Assembly: GCF_001939075.1 (NCBI RefSeq)
Contig: NZ_MPTA01000003.1
Coordinates: 245,454-309,453, forward strand
Source: Paenisporosarcina indica
Lineage (GTDB): Bacteria > Bacillota > Bacilli > Bacillales_A > Planococcaceae
Direction: 5' to 3'
DNA: 64,000 bases
Made by a program: the position numbers and the translations under genes. A model generated the notes under the pieces. The model did not search any database and was not told the DNA's origin. It saw nothing but the letters and a program-made list of their open reading frames with translations. Positions 37,250 to 46,727 of this stretch are shown here, in pieces; within the stretch, counting starts at the first letter, position 1, and each line of letters starts with the position of its first letter.

Positions 37250-39481
37250 CTATACTTTTTCAACTGGTGCAAACTTAGCCAGCAACCTTTTAATGCCTGT
37301 TGGGCTTGGGAATGCAATATCAAGTTCCATATTTTCCCCTTCACCTCGGACACTAACAACGGTCCCTTGACCCCATTTTTTGTGTACGGCTTTGTCGCCG
37401 GTTGCCCAGCCCATTTTGTCCCCACCGGATGATTTGTAAGCCGGTTTTTGAACCGCTGGTCGTGTTGAGCTTGCAACTTCACGGCGTGTTGTTTGACTTC
37501 TTCCAGTGCCAGCACTTTGTTTCAATGTCACATGTTCAACTATGTCATCTGAGATCTCAGCAATGAAACGTGAAGGATTGTTGTATCCGCTTCGTCCGAA
37601 CAAGGTACGTGACTGTGCGCATGTTAGATATAGACGTTCTTCTGCACGCGTAATTCCGACATAGGCTAGACGTCGCTCTTCTTCCATTTCATCGTTATCA
37701 CCGATCGAACGTGAGTGAGGAAACACATTTTCCTCCATCCCGATAATGAACACGACTGGGAACTCCAGGCCTTTTGCTGCATGCATCGTCATCAAGACGA
37801 CCTTTCCTTTTGAAACATCTTCCTCGTTGTCCAGTTTATCCAAGTCTGAGATTAATGCTAAATCCGTCAAGAAAGAAACAAGCGTTTTATCGTCACTTCG
37901 TTCTTCAAAAGCTTTCGTAACAGATAAAAACTCTTCAATATTTTCTAGGCGGCTTTCAGACTCAATTGTTTTTTCATTGCGTAACATGTTGCGGTAACCC
38001 GTCTTGTCCAATACTTGCTCCACAAGTTCTGTTACGGATAGGAATTCCTGCATTTGAGTGAAACCTTCCATCATTTGATGGAATTTTGCCGCTTCATTTG
38101 CTGCTCTTGCAGGTAATCCCATAAAGTCCACTTCTCGAAGTGCATCAAATATCGAACGATCTTGTTCTAATGCATACATCGCCATTCGATCAAAAGAAGT
38201 TGCGCCAATATTACGTTTTGGTTCATTAATAACGCGTGCCAAAGCCAAGTCATCCTCATTATTGGCAATTAATCGCAAATACGACAGTAAGTCCTTGATC
38301 TCTTTGCGATCGTAGAACTTGGTGCCTCCAACGATGGTGTACGTAATATTGGATTTAACTAATACTTCCTCCATTACTCGCGATTGGGCATTTGTCCGAT
38401 ACAACACGGCAAAATCATCATAACTACGGTTATCTTGTTCCATTAATTCCTGAATGGTTTTAACGACGAATTGTGATTCTTGTTGTTCATCGTAGGCTTT
38501 ATATACATTGATATGTGCTCCTGAACTGTTATCGGTCCGCAATTCTTTCGGATAACGCCCTGTGTTATTTTGAATAACGTCGTTCGCCGCTTTTAAGATA
38601 TGCTTAGTTGATCGATAGTTTTGCTCAAGCATGATTACTTTGGCCGTTGGATAATCTTTTTCAAATGACATGATGTTTTGAATGTCTGCTCCGCGCCAAC
38701 GATAAATCGATTGATCCGAGTCACCTACGACACACAAGTTACCAAATTTCTTCGCCAACATTTGTACAAGTTCATATTGAGCTTTATTCGTATCTTGGTA
38801 CTCATCCACATGAATGTAGTGGAATTTGTTTTGATAGAACTCTAATACTTCAGGGACACGTTTGAAGAGAGTCAATGTTGTCATGATTAAATCATCAAAA
38901 TCGAGGGATTGATTTTTACGAAGACGTTTTTGATATGCTGTGTATACTTCTGCTGCTGTCTTCTCAAACGGATTAAATTTATTTGCTTGACTCGTAAATG
39001 TTTCAGCATCAATGCACTCATTTTTGGCAGAGCTGATGGCATTTAACATGGAACGTGGATCGTATTTTTTCGTATCAATATTTTGATCTTTTAAAATCCG
39101 TTTAATCACGGTTAGCTGCTCTGTTGTGTCCAATATTGAAAAGCTCTTCGAATAGCCGAGTCGATCAATGTTTCGTCGTAGGATTCGTACGCACATCGAG
39201 TGGAATGTCGAGACCCACATACTTTGGCCTGTCCCATTTCCGAGTAGGCCATCAATACGGTCGCGCATTTCTCGTGCTGCTTTGTTGGTAAATGTAATCG
39301 CTAAAATTTTTGATGGGTACACTTCTTTTTCTACGACTAAATAAGCAATGCGGTGAGTCAAAACGCGTGTTTTACCAGAGCCCGCTCCCGCCATAATGAG
39401 CAGAGGACCTTCCGTGGCCTTTACTGCCTTTTCTTGTTCGGGATTCATCCCGTTTAATAAGTTCTTTACGATTAATTCCAT
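37250..39481 (-). CDS. pcrA: ATP-dependent DNA helicase PcrA
   Basis: SF1A 3'-5' helicase of 743 residues, essential in Bacilli for repair and plasmid rolling-circle replication. Walker A AGAGSGKT at residues 31-38, motif [10 protein letters not shown], motif [17 protein letters not shown], motif V-VI region VVFIIGMEE and [15 protein letters not shown]. The C-terminal Tudor-like module ([13 protein letters not shown]) that binds RNA polymerase is present. Between pcrB and ligA. Confidence 0.98.
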   Translation of the reverse strand: MELIVKNLLNGMNPEQEKAVKATEGPLLIMAGAGSGKTRVLTHRIAYLVVEKEVYPSKILAITFTNKAAREMRDRIDGLLGNGTGQSMWVSTFHSMCVRILRRNIDRLGYSKSFSILDTTEQLTVIKRILKDQNIDTKKYDPRSMLNAISSAKNECIDAETFTSQANKFNPFEKTAAEVYTAYQKRLRKNQSLDFDDLIMTTLTLFKRVPEVLEFYQNKFHYIHVDEYQDTNKAQYELVQMLAKKFGNLCVVGDSDQSIYRWRGADIQNIMSFEKDYPTAKVIMLEQNYRSTKHILKAANDVIQNNTGRYPKELRTDNSSGAHINVYKAYDEQQESQFVVKTIQELMEQDNRSYDDFAVLYRTNAQSRVMEEVLVKSNITYTIVGGTKFYDRKEIKDLLSYLRLIANNEDDLALARVINEPKRNIGATSFDRMAMYALEQDRSIFDALREVDFMGLPARAANEAAKFHQMMEGFTQMQEFLSVTELVEQVLDKTGYRNMLRNEKTIESESRLENIEEFLSVTKAFEERSDDKTLVSFLTDLALISDLDKLDNEEDVSKGKVVLMTMHAAKGLEFPVVFIIGMEENVFPHSRSIGDNDEMEEERRLAYVGITRAEERLYLTCAQSRTLFGRSGYNNPSRFIAEISDDIVEHVTLKQSAGTGRSQTTRREVASSTRPAVQKPAYKSSGGDKMGWATGDKAVHKKWGQGTVVSVRGEGENMELDIAFPSPTGIKRLLAKFAPVEKV

Positions 39482-39540
39482 CTCGCACCGTCCAATCTAC
39501 GAACATTAGTTCTTCTATTATAAACTGCTTCTATTCATTG

Positions 39541-40233
39541 TCAAAGAGATATCTCGTGCACTGCTTTAACTGTTTCGATGGCCTCTTCTAAGTTGTCATA
39601 AATATGGTTTCCAACAACGATCGTGTCAGCAATTTTTGACATTTCAATTGCTTGTTGAACCGAAGTAATGCCACCACCATAAAACAGTCGTGTCGATTTT
39701 AACACGCTTTTTGCAGCTCTCACCATAGTAGGGTCGCCATAAATGCCGCTATATTCCACATAAAATATGGGCAACTTGAAAAATTTCTCTGCCAATCGGG
39801 CTTGTGCGATTACATCTACTTCTTTTAATTCAGTTTGGGCTTCTGTAATGTGTGCTGCCTTACAATCCGGATTTAAAATACAGTAGCCTTCAGGAACAAG
39901 TTCATTCCAATCCACGAAGTCACCAAACTCTTTAATCGCCTCTATATGCAAATCTTTTACCCATTCCGTCTTCGTGCTATTGAGTACTGTTGGGATAAAG
40001 TAATAATCAAAGCCAGGTGAAACAGACTCAATTGTTGAAATTTCTAGTGCAACTGTCACTGAATATTGTCTGACTCTCATTAATAAATCCATTACTAACT
40101 CGAGGGTTATGCCATCTGTTCCACCAACTAGAATGGCATCTGTTCCAGATTCACACACACGTGTTAATGCTTCATCTGAGATTTCCTTTGCAGGATCCAA
40201 TTTAAAAACGTGACGCCACTCTAAATACTCCAT
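39541..40233 (-). CDS. pcrB: heptaprenylglyceryl phosphate synthase PcrB
   Basis: A 230-residue TIM-barrel prenyltransferase that joins heptaprenyl diphosphate to sn-glycerol-1-phosphate to make an archaeal-type ether lipid found in Bacillales. Conserved regions: HVFKLDPAKEIS, GTDAILVGGTDG, YVEYSGIYGDP and the phosphate loop FYGGGITS. It heads the pcrB-pcrA-ligA-camS group. Start ATG 40233. Length agrees with B. subtilis PcrB (228). Confidence 0.96.
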   Translation of the reverse strand: MEYLEWRHVFKLDPAKEISDEALTRVCESGTDAILVGGTDGITLELVMDLLMRVRQYSVTVALEISTIESVSPGFDYYFIPTVLNSTKTEWVKDLHIEAIKEFGDFVDWNELVPEGYCILNPDCKAAHITEAQTELKEVDVIAQARLAEKFFKLPIFYVEYSGIYGDPTMVRAAKSVLKSTRLFYGGGITSVQQAIEMSKIADTIVVGNHIYDNLEEAIETVKAVHEISL

Positions 40234-40329
40234 GATGAACCACCTATCATTTTTCTTTTACATTTTCTCTTATTAGTATAACAAAAAACCCTACACGCAG
40301 TATGCGGGGGCAAATATTCGGATATGTGA

Positions 40330-40440
40330 ATTTAATCGGCTTTGGTGTGTGAAATAATCGGCAAGACATGGAGTTTAATCGGCATCAACTACGATTTAAT
40401 CGGCAAAAGCCACGATTTAATCGGTTTCGCCCAATATTCC
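40330..40440. repeat. 21-bp-period array B
   Basis: Five units of the same family as array A. CGGC/CGGT cores begin at 40337, 40359 (a 22-base step), 40380, 40401 and 40422. The minus-strand unit is NNNGCCGATTAAA plus 8-nt spacers that do not resemble each other. The last unit has the same variant as array A (CGGTTTCGCCCAATATTCC against CGGTTTTGCTCAATTCC). Confidence 0.85.
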
Positions 40441-40539
40441 CCACTGAAGTCCATTCGAAAAAAAGAAACAAAGTGTGAGGGGACCAATTTGTTTTGTTTT
40501 CCGCTACGCTTCTGTTAATGAAATGTGTCTGTTTGTTTT

Positions 40540-40665
40540 ATCTCCGTTCATTTTGATTTCTACCCGTTCGCGAGGTTCTTCTACCTGTTCATCATCACTT
40601 TCTACCCCTTCGAACTCCGTTTCTACCCGTTCACACAAATTCCTACTCATTCAACCAATTTATTC
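40540..40665. repeat. 21-bp-period array C (different core)
   Basis: Core TTTCTACCCGTTC, with TAC starts at 40561, 40582, 40603, 40624 and 40645, and a decayed unit at about 40540; every step is 21. On the minus strand the unit is GAACGGGTAGAAA plus eight variable bases, so the same 13+8 layout as arrays A and B with another core. It ends with CAACCAATTTATTCC, similar to the right ends of A and B. Confidence 0.8.
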
Positions 40666-40709
40666 CACAAAAATACCTCTCAAAACGAAGTATCCACTCA
40701 AAAAATTCT

Positions 40710-40762
40710 TTCAATCTAAACAAGCGAGCCTTTCCTCGATAAAACTATGGAAAGGCTCGTTG
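40710..40762 (-). repeat. dispersed hairpin repeat, copy 1
   Basis: Minus strand: AACGAGCCTTTCC, then ATAGTTTTATC, then GAGGAAAGGCTCGCTTGTTTAGA split over the far arm. It is near-identical to 63211-63263 in arms, loop and flank (TTTTATCGAGGAAA, TCGCTTGTTTAGA, TGAA). Confidence 0.7.
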
Positions 40763-40842
40763 GTTAATTGTTTATTGAAATAGATGATATCAATATGGCT
40801 ATGCAAATCCAGCTTAGATGCCTTTCAAGTGTTAGCTGTAGC

Positions 40843-40878
40843 GAGAAGACTGGTCAGTGGTTTTCTGATTGGCTTCTC
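40843..40878. repeat. isolated hairpin
   Basis: Imperfect palindrome GAGAAGACTGGTCAG with CTGATTGGCTTCTC. There is no T run and no adjacent gene end. Possibly another intergenic palindromic element. Confidence 0.35.
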
Positions 40879-40975
40879 ACGGGAGGTATCCACAAAGCGT
40901 CGAAGCGGTAGTATTGGAAATATTTAGTCCATTCAATAATGGTACACTTTAGTGACTTCTATTTAGGCAAAAAAA

Positions 40976-41002
40976 ACTGAACAGAGTCTGTCTCTGTTCA
41001 GT
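40976..41002 (-). terminator. terminator of yerC
   Basis: Stem ACTGAACAGAG with CTCTGTTCAGT and T8 on the minus strand. The stem overlaps the yerC stop codon. Confidence 0.85.
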
Positions 41003-41318
41003 ACTTTGGAAATTGAAATGGCTTTTCATCTGGATATAATCGACCGAGCATTTCATCGTATGTATCGTTTCCATAATCATAACAACGACGCACGCGAGAA
41101 ATGGTTGCCGTGCTAGCACCGGTCTCATTTTTGATTGTTTCATATGTTTTCTTTAATCGTAATAAATGTGCGACTTCGAATCGTTGAGCTAACGATTGAA
41201 TTTCACTAATCGTACATAAATCATCGATAAATCGATAGCATTCTTCTATATCCTTTAATTCTAGAATCGCTTTAAATAGTTGATCCGTTTGATGTCCACG
41301 AATTTTATCTATTTGCAT
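40998..41318 (-). CDS. yerC: TrpR-like regulator YerC
   Basis: A 106-residue DNA-binding protein of the YerC/YecD branch of the Trp-repressor superfamily. The helix-turn-helix is in YETIKNETGASTATISRVRR, with LCTISEIQSLAQRFEVAHLL before it. The ligand and targets are not firmly known. AAAGGAGG precedes ATG 41318. It follows yerB, as in B. subtilis. Confidence 0.93.
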   Translation of the reverse strand: MQIDKIRGHQTDQLFKAILELKDIEECYRFIDDLCTISEIQSLAQRFEVAHLLRLKKTYETIKNETGASTATISRVRRCYDYGNDTYDEMLGRLYPDEKPFQFPKY

Positions 41319-41343
41319 TGTAGGTGTCCTCCTTTACAATTTA

Positions 41344-42399
41344 CTAAGGTGTAAATGTCACCATTTGATCGATTCCTGGATTTGTTTTGACTAAGTGAAT
41401 CCACGACTTCCCGGGCACGAGTTTTGCTGGTTGGCCATTTTCCATTGGTACCAGAACACCATCTATTTGTTGCCAGTCAATTTCTTTCATCACACCAGCT
41501 TGGAACAAGTATCCTTTTCCACCAGATGTAATATCTATTTGTTGTCTTCCCTCTGAATCAATCGTTTTATGATTTGTTTCAAAAAACAGTACATTGGCTA
41601 AGCTCACTTCTTCTCCGGACACTGCATCAATGGTCAAATCTCCTCCGGAAGTGCGATTGTATTGTTGTGTTAATGAGTTATATGAATACACATGGTGAAA
41701 GTCTTCACTACTACCGTAACGGATATCGATCATACTCGCAAGTACACCAGCCGGAATTTCTTGAGCAGAATCATAAAATGACAAGGCTGGATATTTCTCT
41801 ATTTCAGTTCTTGCTCCTACTTTTTCCATTCCTTCTAACAGATGATCATGGTTTATATAAGAATTATGTGGAGCTTTTCGTGCACTTGATCGTTCAAATA
41901 ACGTTCCATCGTATTGCATTCCGTTAATGTTTGGAACGACTCCATTTGTAAGCATCTGTTTCGCTTCCGGACTGTAGCCATGTGCGACATAGAATGCGTC
42001 CAGACCTTTTGTTATTTCAATGAAGTAATCACGAGCACTTCGTACAGGACCCATTTCTTCCGGTATCTCACTTTGGAATAAAGCTAACAGTCTAGTGACA
42101 TTTCCTTCAGCAACCATTTCAAACACAATATCGGCACTTGCGATGCCTGATTGAGGTCTTGCTGCTGGATGGTTATTGATCGTGACTACCACTGGGCGAT
42201 TTGTCAATTCTTCGGCATACCGTTCGCCTGAAAAAGGGGCAACATACGGTAAGATTATGGCCTCTTCAACATCTTCAGGTTCCTCGATATTTTCTACTAC
42301 ATTTTCAGGCTCTGCAGCTTCGACTGTTTCTTCTTTGTCTTTTGAACAGCCAGCTATCAATACGACTAAAACTCCTAAAATGAACACAAGCTTTTTCAT
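41344..42399 (-). CDS. yerB: DUF3048 lipoprotein YerB
   Basis: A 351-residue lipoprotein with lipobox LIAGC (Cys18) and an acidic region behind it, then the two DUF3048 domains (FSGERYAEELTNRPVVVTIN, MGPVRSARDYFIEI, and a C-terminal part KTNPGIDQMVTFTP). Function unknown; conserved with yerA and yerC in Bacillales. ATG 42399 (MKKLVFILG) is well spaced from AGGAGGT; a TTG three codons earlier is too close. Confidence 0.93.
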   Translation of the reverse strand: MKKLVFILGVLVVLIAGCSKDKEETVEAAEPENVVENIEEPEDVEEAIILPYVAPFSGERYAEELTNRPVVVTINNHPAARPQSGIASADIVFEMVAEGNVTRLLALFQSEIPEEMGPVRSARDYFIEITKGLDAFYVAHGYSPEAKQMLTNGVVPNINGMQYDGTLFERSSARKAPHNSYINHDHLLEGMEKVGARTEIEKYPALSFYDSAQEIPAGVLASMIDIRYGSSEDFHHVYSYNSLTQQYNRTSGGDLTIDAVSGEEVSLANVLFFETNHKTIDSEGRQQIDITSGGKGYLFQAGVMKEIDWQQIDGVLVPMENGQPAKLVPGKSWIHLVKTNPGIDQMVTFTP

Positions 42400-42413
42400 T
42401 TCCCACAAACCTC

Positions 42414-44147
42414 CTATGGCCTCATAAACGAAGGGAATAGCACTGATTTTTTCATGACATCAAAAATACCACGCTGTGTTATTCGTACATATGGTAAATG
42501 TGTGGATTGTAAAAATAATAGTGTATAAATGGCATCCCCATGTGTGTATCCTCGTTCACTTAACGCTTTTTTCAGTGCTAATTCTTGCTCGATTATATCT
42601 TCTACTCGCTCGCTTGAAAGTCCTCCACCAATTGTCAGTGGAATATGTGCGACCATTTTGCCCTGTTCAACAAGTACGATTCCGCCTTTCATGCGTTTCA
42701 TCTCATTAAAGGCAATTAACATATCTTGGCGATTTTTACCAATTAAAATAATATCTCCTGTATTCGAATAAGAGGAGGCAAACCCCTGCACTGACGAAGC
42801 AAATCCTTTAATCATGGTGTTAACACGCCATTTCCCCTGCTTGTCAACTAACATTAAATAACTTTCATCATGATCTGTGCTAAGGTCTTCTTCCCCTGTA
42901 TGAATCGTGACACTGTAAGGTTTTGTGATCACGTCATTGACCATTTCAATCCCGAATGGCATAGAAAATTGGAAATCTCCATCGTGCAGGTCAAAGGGCA
43001 AATCTAATTCCCCGAGTAGAGACCAATCAATCTTCGGCAACTGTTGTACTTTCTTGCCATCTTTTTTCAGCCAGACTCCTTTTGACAAGACACTGACAGG
43101 AATAGGATTTCGTTCATTTTCTAAAAAGTTTAATGACGCTAGTCTTCCAGTAGCAATAACACCGTGGAGATGGGACATATTATAATAACGTGCTACATTG
43201 TAAGAAGCCATTTGATACGCATCAATCGGCTTTACGCCTGCATCTAACGCCACTTGAATACATTTATCCATAACGCCATCCACATGGAATGATGGCGTTG
43301 AGCCGTCTGTTGTCATCATTAAGTGGTCAAATACATTAAGTCCTTTTTCCACAATGGCTTTTAGTAAATGTGGTAAATCTGGGCGTATCGAAGAATGTCG
43401 TAAAGTTACTGCATATCCGTGTAATAATCGACGTTCAACCTCTTCAAGCGTCATCGCCTCATGGTCACCATTACTTCCGAGCAATCGCATACGTGCTAGA
43501 GTTTTTTCGGAAGCCCCTGGAAAATGTCCTTCTACTTTCTTGCCTTTCAATTTCGCTGACTGTATCCAATACAACATTTGGTCATCGCCAGCCAATAAGC
43601 GTGGCCATCCCGTTAACTCGCCACCCATCAATACATCAGGACGATCCAACCATTCGCCAATTGATTTCGTTGTAAACAATTCATCTTCATTATCAAGCTC
43701 TGTTTGTGAATCAAATCTTGCCCACCAATAAAAAGAAAATGGTAGCTCTTTTAACTGATCCAGTATTGTAAACGCTTTCTCGTTTTCTAGTAACAAAAAT
43801 AAGATAAGGTTATCTGCTATAAAAGTTGTTGTTCCTAATTGTGCTGCATAATCTGCAAAAGATTGGGGATGATATAGCTGAAATGGATGAACATGAGGTT
43901 CGATATAGCCAGGTACAATCACCTTTCCACTCGCATCAATGATTTCTGCCCCGGTTATTGTTGCAGGCATTTCTGGGCCTGCATAAACGATGCGATCTCT
44001 CGAAATCCAAATATTCCCTACAACCCATTCTTTCATCATGCTATGTAAGTATGTCGCATTCACGATTACTTTATCAGGGCTTGCTTTGCCGTCGATAATA
44101 CGTATTTGATTGCGTATTTCACCTATTTTCCATAAAGGTTGTTGCAT
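42414..44147 (-). CDS. yerA: adenine-deaminase-like amidohydrolase YerA
   Basis: A 577-residue metal-dependent amidohydrolase, similar in length and sequence to B. subtilis YerA, a paralogue of adenine deaminase AdeC. The metal motif is PGYIEPHVHPFQLY, with further ligand segments GGELTGWP and VEGHFPG. Activity on adenine is presumed from the family but not shown. Location next to the purine operon is conserved. ATG 44147 (MQQPLWKIG) has GGAGAG upstream. Confidence 0.9.
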   Translation of the reverse strand: MQQPLWKIGEIRNQIRIIDGKASPDKVIVNATYLHSMMKEWVVGNIWISRDRIVYAGPEMPATITGAEIIDASGKVIVPGYIEPHVHPFQLYHPQSFADYAAQLGTTTFIADNLILFLLLENEKAFTILDQLKELPFSFYWWARFDSQTELDNEDELFTTKSIGEWLDRPDVLMGGELTGWPRLLAGDDQMLYWIQSAKLKGKKVEGHFPGASEKTLARMRLLGSNGDHEAMTLEEVERRLLHGYAVTLRHSSIRPDLPHLLKAIVEKGLNVFDHLMMTTDGSTPSFHVDGVMDKCIQVALDAGVKPIDAYQMASYNVARYYNMSHLHGVIATGRLASLNFLENERNPIPVSVLSKGVWLKKDGKKVQQLPKIDWSLLGELDLPFDLHDGDFQFSMPFGIEMVNDVITKPYSVTIHTGEEDLSTDHDESYLMLVDKQGKWRVNTMIKGFASSVQGFASSYSNTGDIILIGKNRQDMLIAFNEMKRMKGGIVLVEQGKMVAHIPLTIGGGLSSERVEDIIEQELALKKALSERGYTHGDAIYTLLFLQSTHLPYVRITQRGIFDVMKKSVLFPSFMRP

Positions 44148-44229
44148 GTGAACCACTCTCCTTTCCTGTAAAATGTTCTATTTTCAATGCTCACTTATGA
44201 AGTATTTTAGATATCATAAAAAGAAAAAG

Positions 44230-44274
44230 ACACCAGGTTGTCCCAATTGTGGTGACAAGCTGTGTTTTTCTAAT
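44230..44274 (+). terminator. hairpin with T run upstream of the DUF2892 gene
   Basis: Stem GACACCAGGTTGTC with GACAAGCTGTGT, then TTTTTC. It sits about 75 bases before the start at 44350, so it is either an attenuator or a stray terminator. Confidence 0.45.
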
Positions 44275-44349
44275 AGTAGCATAGGAACTATGGAAAAAAC
44301 AGACTGCAGGGATACTTTTTCGAAAATTCAGATAGGAGGAAACATAGAA

Positions 44350-44634
44350 ATGTCACAAACTCAAAATTTAAGTACACGAAACGCTCTGTGCCGTCTTACC
44401 TTAGGTTTTAGCATGCTTTCATATGGTACTGCTAAATTGTCACGGAACCCTTACTCTACTAAAGGATTAATTTTTGTGGTCCTTGGTGCAATGAAAGCTG
44501 CGGAAGGAACTGTTAAGTATTGCCCAGTCAAAGCCATGTTGCAGCAAAATGGCATGATAGGTCACACCGGAGACGCTAAAATAAGTAATATGATGAAGGA
44601 ATTTACACAGGATGGAATGACGGTTACAACATAA
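44350..44634 (+). CDS. DUF2892 (YgaP-like) membrane protein
   Basis: A 94-residue protein with two hydrophobic helices (RLTLGFSMLSYGTAKL and GLIFVVLGAMKAAEG) followed by the conserved CPVKAML, the pattern of the DUF2892 family found at the C-terminus of YgaP-type rhodaneses. It has no rhodanese domain of its own. ATG 44350 has AGGAGG upstream; the frame extends to 44173 without a site. Role unknown. Confidence 0.8.
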   Translation: MSQTQNLSTRNALCRLTLGFSMLSYGTAKLSRNPYSTKGLIFVVLGAMKAAEGTVKYCPVKAMLQQNGMIGHTGDAKISNMMKEFTQDGMTVTT

Positions 44635-44716
44635 TGTGTTAAAAGGAGTTTATTCCTGTTCTTGGTGAATTTATTCCTGTTTCATCTATATTAATCTTAT
44701 AAATATTTAACACAAA

Positions 44717-44743
44717 ACCCGACTTCCGGATAGGAAATCGGGT
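44717..44743 (-). terminator. terminator of tcyP
   Basis: Stem ACCCGATTTCC with GGAAGTCGGGT then TTTTG on the minus strand. Confidence 0.8.
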
Positions 44744-44759
44744 ATTTCAATTTATTTAC

Positions 44760-46145
44760 TTAAACTGTTTGGTTTTCTAGAGGTTCATTATACATGTCTT
44801 TATCAATTTCACCTGTGATGCGAGCGGTAGTTATTCCCGAAACAATGGATCCGCTGACATTCACGGCTGTACGTCCCATATCGATTAATGGCTCAACTGA
44901 TATCAACAAACCAGCTAATGCGATCGGTAAATCCAAAGCCGACAAGACAAGAATCGCGGCAAACGTCGCCCCTCCACCAACACCGGCTACGCCGAACGAA
45001 CTAATCGCTACCACAGCTACCAATGTCAGTAAGAACATGGGTTCCAGTGGATTTTGACCGACTGAAGGTGCAATCATGATGGCTAGCATCGCAGGGTAAA
45101 CGCCAGCGCATCCATTTTGACCAATTGTTAACCCAAATGAACCTGCAAAGTTTGCGATACCTGTCGGAACACCTAAACGTGTCGTTTGAGCATTAATAGT
45201 TAGTGGAAGCGTACCTGCACTTGAACGCGAAGTGAAAGCAAAGAGTAAAGGTTCTGCCGCTTTCTTCATATAAGTGACCGGATTCAATCCTGAAAGTGAA
45301 ATGATCAATAAATGAATACCAAATACCACTGCAAGAGCAACGTAAGAAGCAATTACAAATTTCCCTAAGCTATAAATAGCATCGAAATCAGATGTTGCAA
45401 CTGTTCGTGCCATGATGGCTAAAATTCCGTATGGAGTTAAACGCAAGATGAGCTTTACTACACGCATAACCAGAGCATAAACGGCATCGACCGCTTTTTT
45501 CACGAATAAAGCATTTTCTTCTTCTTTACGAGCAATTCCAAGATACGCAAAGCCTAAGAAAGCTGCAAAAATAACAACCGCGATTGTTGAAGTTGGACGT
45601 GCTCCAGTAAAGTCTAGGAATGGATTTGCCGGTAATAAGTCAACGATTTGTTGTGGTAAAGTACGGTCTACCACATCTGTTGAACGTTGCTCAATATAAG
45701 CACCCCGCTCAGTTTCAGCGGTACCATTCACAATTTGTGAAGCGTCCAAGTCAAATACGACCGCTGATGTAATACCCACTACTGCTGCAATTGCCGTTGT
45801 GCCAATGAGAAAGCTTAAAATTAACCCTGCTACTTTACCAAAATTCTTTCCAATCGTCAGTTTTGTAAAAGCCGATAAAATCGAGATGAAAACAAGCGGC
45901 ATAACAATCAATTGCAGTAATTTGATGTAACCAGTTCCCACAAGATTGAACCATTGAATCGATTCATTTAGAACCGTTGAACCCGCTTCATACATATAAT
46001 GTAAAACAAGGCCATAAACAATCCCGATCCCAAGACCTGCGAAAACGCGTTTTGAAAATGAAACATGTTTACGCCCCATATAATAAAGAAGGATAAGTAA
46101 GAGCAGGAACACCCCAACATTGATAATAGCAAACACCGTATCCAA
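44760..46145 (-). CDS. tcyP: L-cystine symporter TcyP
   Basis: A 461-residue DAACS-family transporter for cystine, coupled to sodium or protons. Motifs: YYMGRKHVSFSKRVFAGLGIG near the start (split as YYMGRKHVSF and KRVFAGLGIG), TSRSSAGTLPLTINAQT (substrate loop) and the second hairpin near GVAGVGGGATFAA. TTG 46145 is chosen: AGGAGG is seven bases upstream and the N-terminus (DTVFAIINVG) then matches B. subtilis TcyP. The longer frame from 46175 would start before that site. Confidence 0.92.
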   Translation of the reverse strand: MDTVFAIINVGVFLLLLILLYYMGRKHVSFSKRVFAGLGIGIVYGLVLHYMYEAGSTVLNESIQWFNLVGTGYIKLLQLIVMPLVFISILSAFTKLTIGKNFGKVAGLILSFLIGTTAIAAVVGITSAVVFDLDASQIVNGTAETERGAYIEQRSTDVVDRTLPQQIVDLLPANPFLDFTGARPTSTIAVVIFAAFLGFAYLGIARKEEENALFVKKAVDAVYALVMRVVKLILRLTPYGILAIMARTVATSDFDAIYSLGKFVIASYVALAVVFGIHLLIISLSGLNPVTYMKKAAEPLLFAFTSRSSAGTLPLTINAQTTRLGVPTGIANFAGSFGLTIGQNGCAGVYPAMLAIMIAPSVGQNPLEPMFLLTLVAVVAISSFGVAGVGGGATFAAILVLSALDLPIALAGLLISVEPLIDMGRTAVNVSGSIVSGITTARITGEIDKDMYNEPLENQTV

Positions 46146-46624
46146 AATGATTCCTCCTGCTGAATGTATTTTCAAAATGAAAATGTCTGTCCGTTCCAGT
46201 TGGTATTAACTAACTTTGCCGACTACCTGTTTCCTCCTTTCCTACATGGTTTACAACTTTTGATTTTCAGCCTTGTGGACTGTGAGATATCAAGTTTTTG
46301 GACATCCAGATCAATGTTATGAGTAATATCGCATCATTAAATTCGAATTTAATTCGTTTATTGGTTAATGAAAACCACCTATCCATTAGCCAAGTTTTTC
46401 AGCAAGACCTGCTACTATCCACAATGCTTATGTGTAAACTATATGAAGAAAAAACACTCTTTATTATAAGAAAGGAATCAACTTTTGGAATATTCTAATG
46501 TGGTGAAGTGGAAATACCCATTGAATTTCAACATTCCCTTCTTTTCTTCACGATTCCAATAATTTAAAGCGATGTCCAAAGTAGATAGTAATGAATAGCG
46601 AAGTTGGATATCTAGGCATATTAA
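46146..46624. other. intergenic between tcyP and purD, nothing recognised
   Basis: About 480 bases. It must hold the tcyP promoter. I checked the minus strand for S-box and cysteine T-box core motifs and saw neither. The plus-strand frame 46298-46498 has no support. Confidence 0.4.
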
Positions 46625-46657
46625 AAGAGCCCAATTCGAATGTGAATTTGGGCTCTT
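46625..46657 (-). terminator. terminator of the purine operon
   Basis: Stem AAGAGCCCAAATTC with GAATTGGGCTCTT followed by TT on the minus strand, 70 bases behind purD. Confidence 0.85.
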
Positions 46658-46727
46658 TGTACGTTTAAATGAAGTTTTGTACTTCTCTATTGAACGGGTT
46701 ATACTCTTTTTGAAGACCGGTTTTTTG

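Larger units (their letters stand above)
40234..40975. other. long intergenic region with two repeat arrays and hairpins
   Basis: A stretch of 740 bases where B. subtilis carries yerD. No supported gene; an open frame at 40525-40719 is simply array C read in frame. It holds array B (40330-40440), array C (40540-40665), a dispersed hairpin repeat (40710-40762) and another hairpin (40843-40878). Confidence 0.6.

Noticed and set aside
40330..40665. CRISPR array
   Set aside because: Repeats of 13 nt and spacers of 8 nt are far too short, and no cas genes are present.
40525..40719. heptad-repeat peptide (FYPF-type) as a real protein
   Set aside because: Same reason: array C read in frame, no ribosome-binding site, no signal peptide.
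46146..46624. S-box or cysteine T-box for tcyP
   Set aside because: No matching core elements seen.
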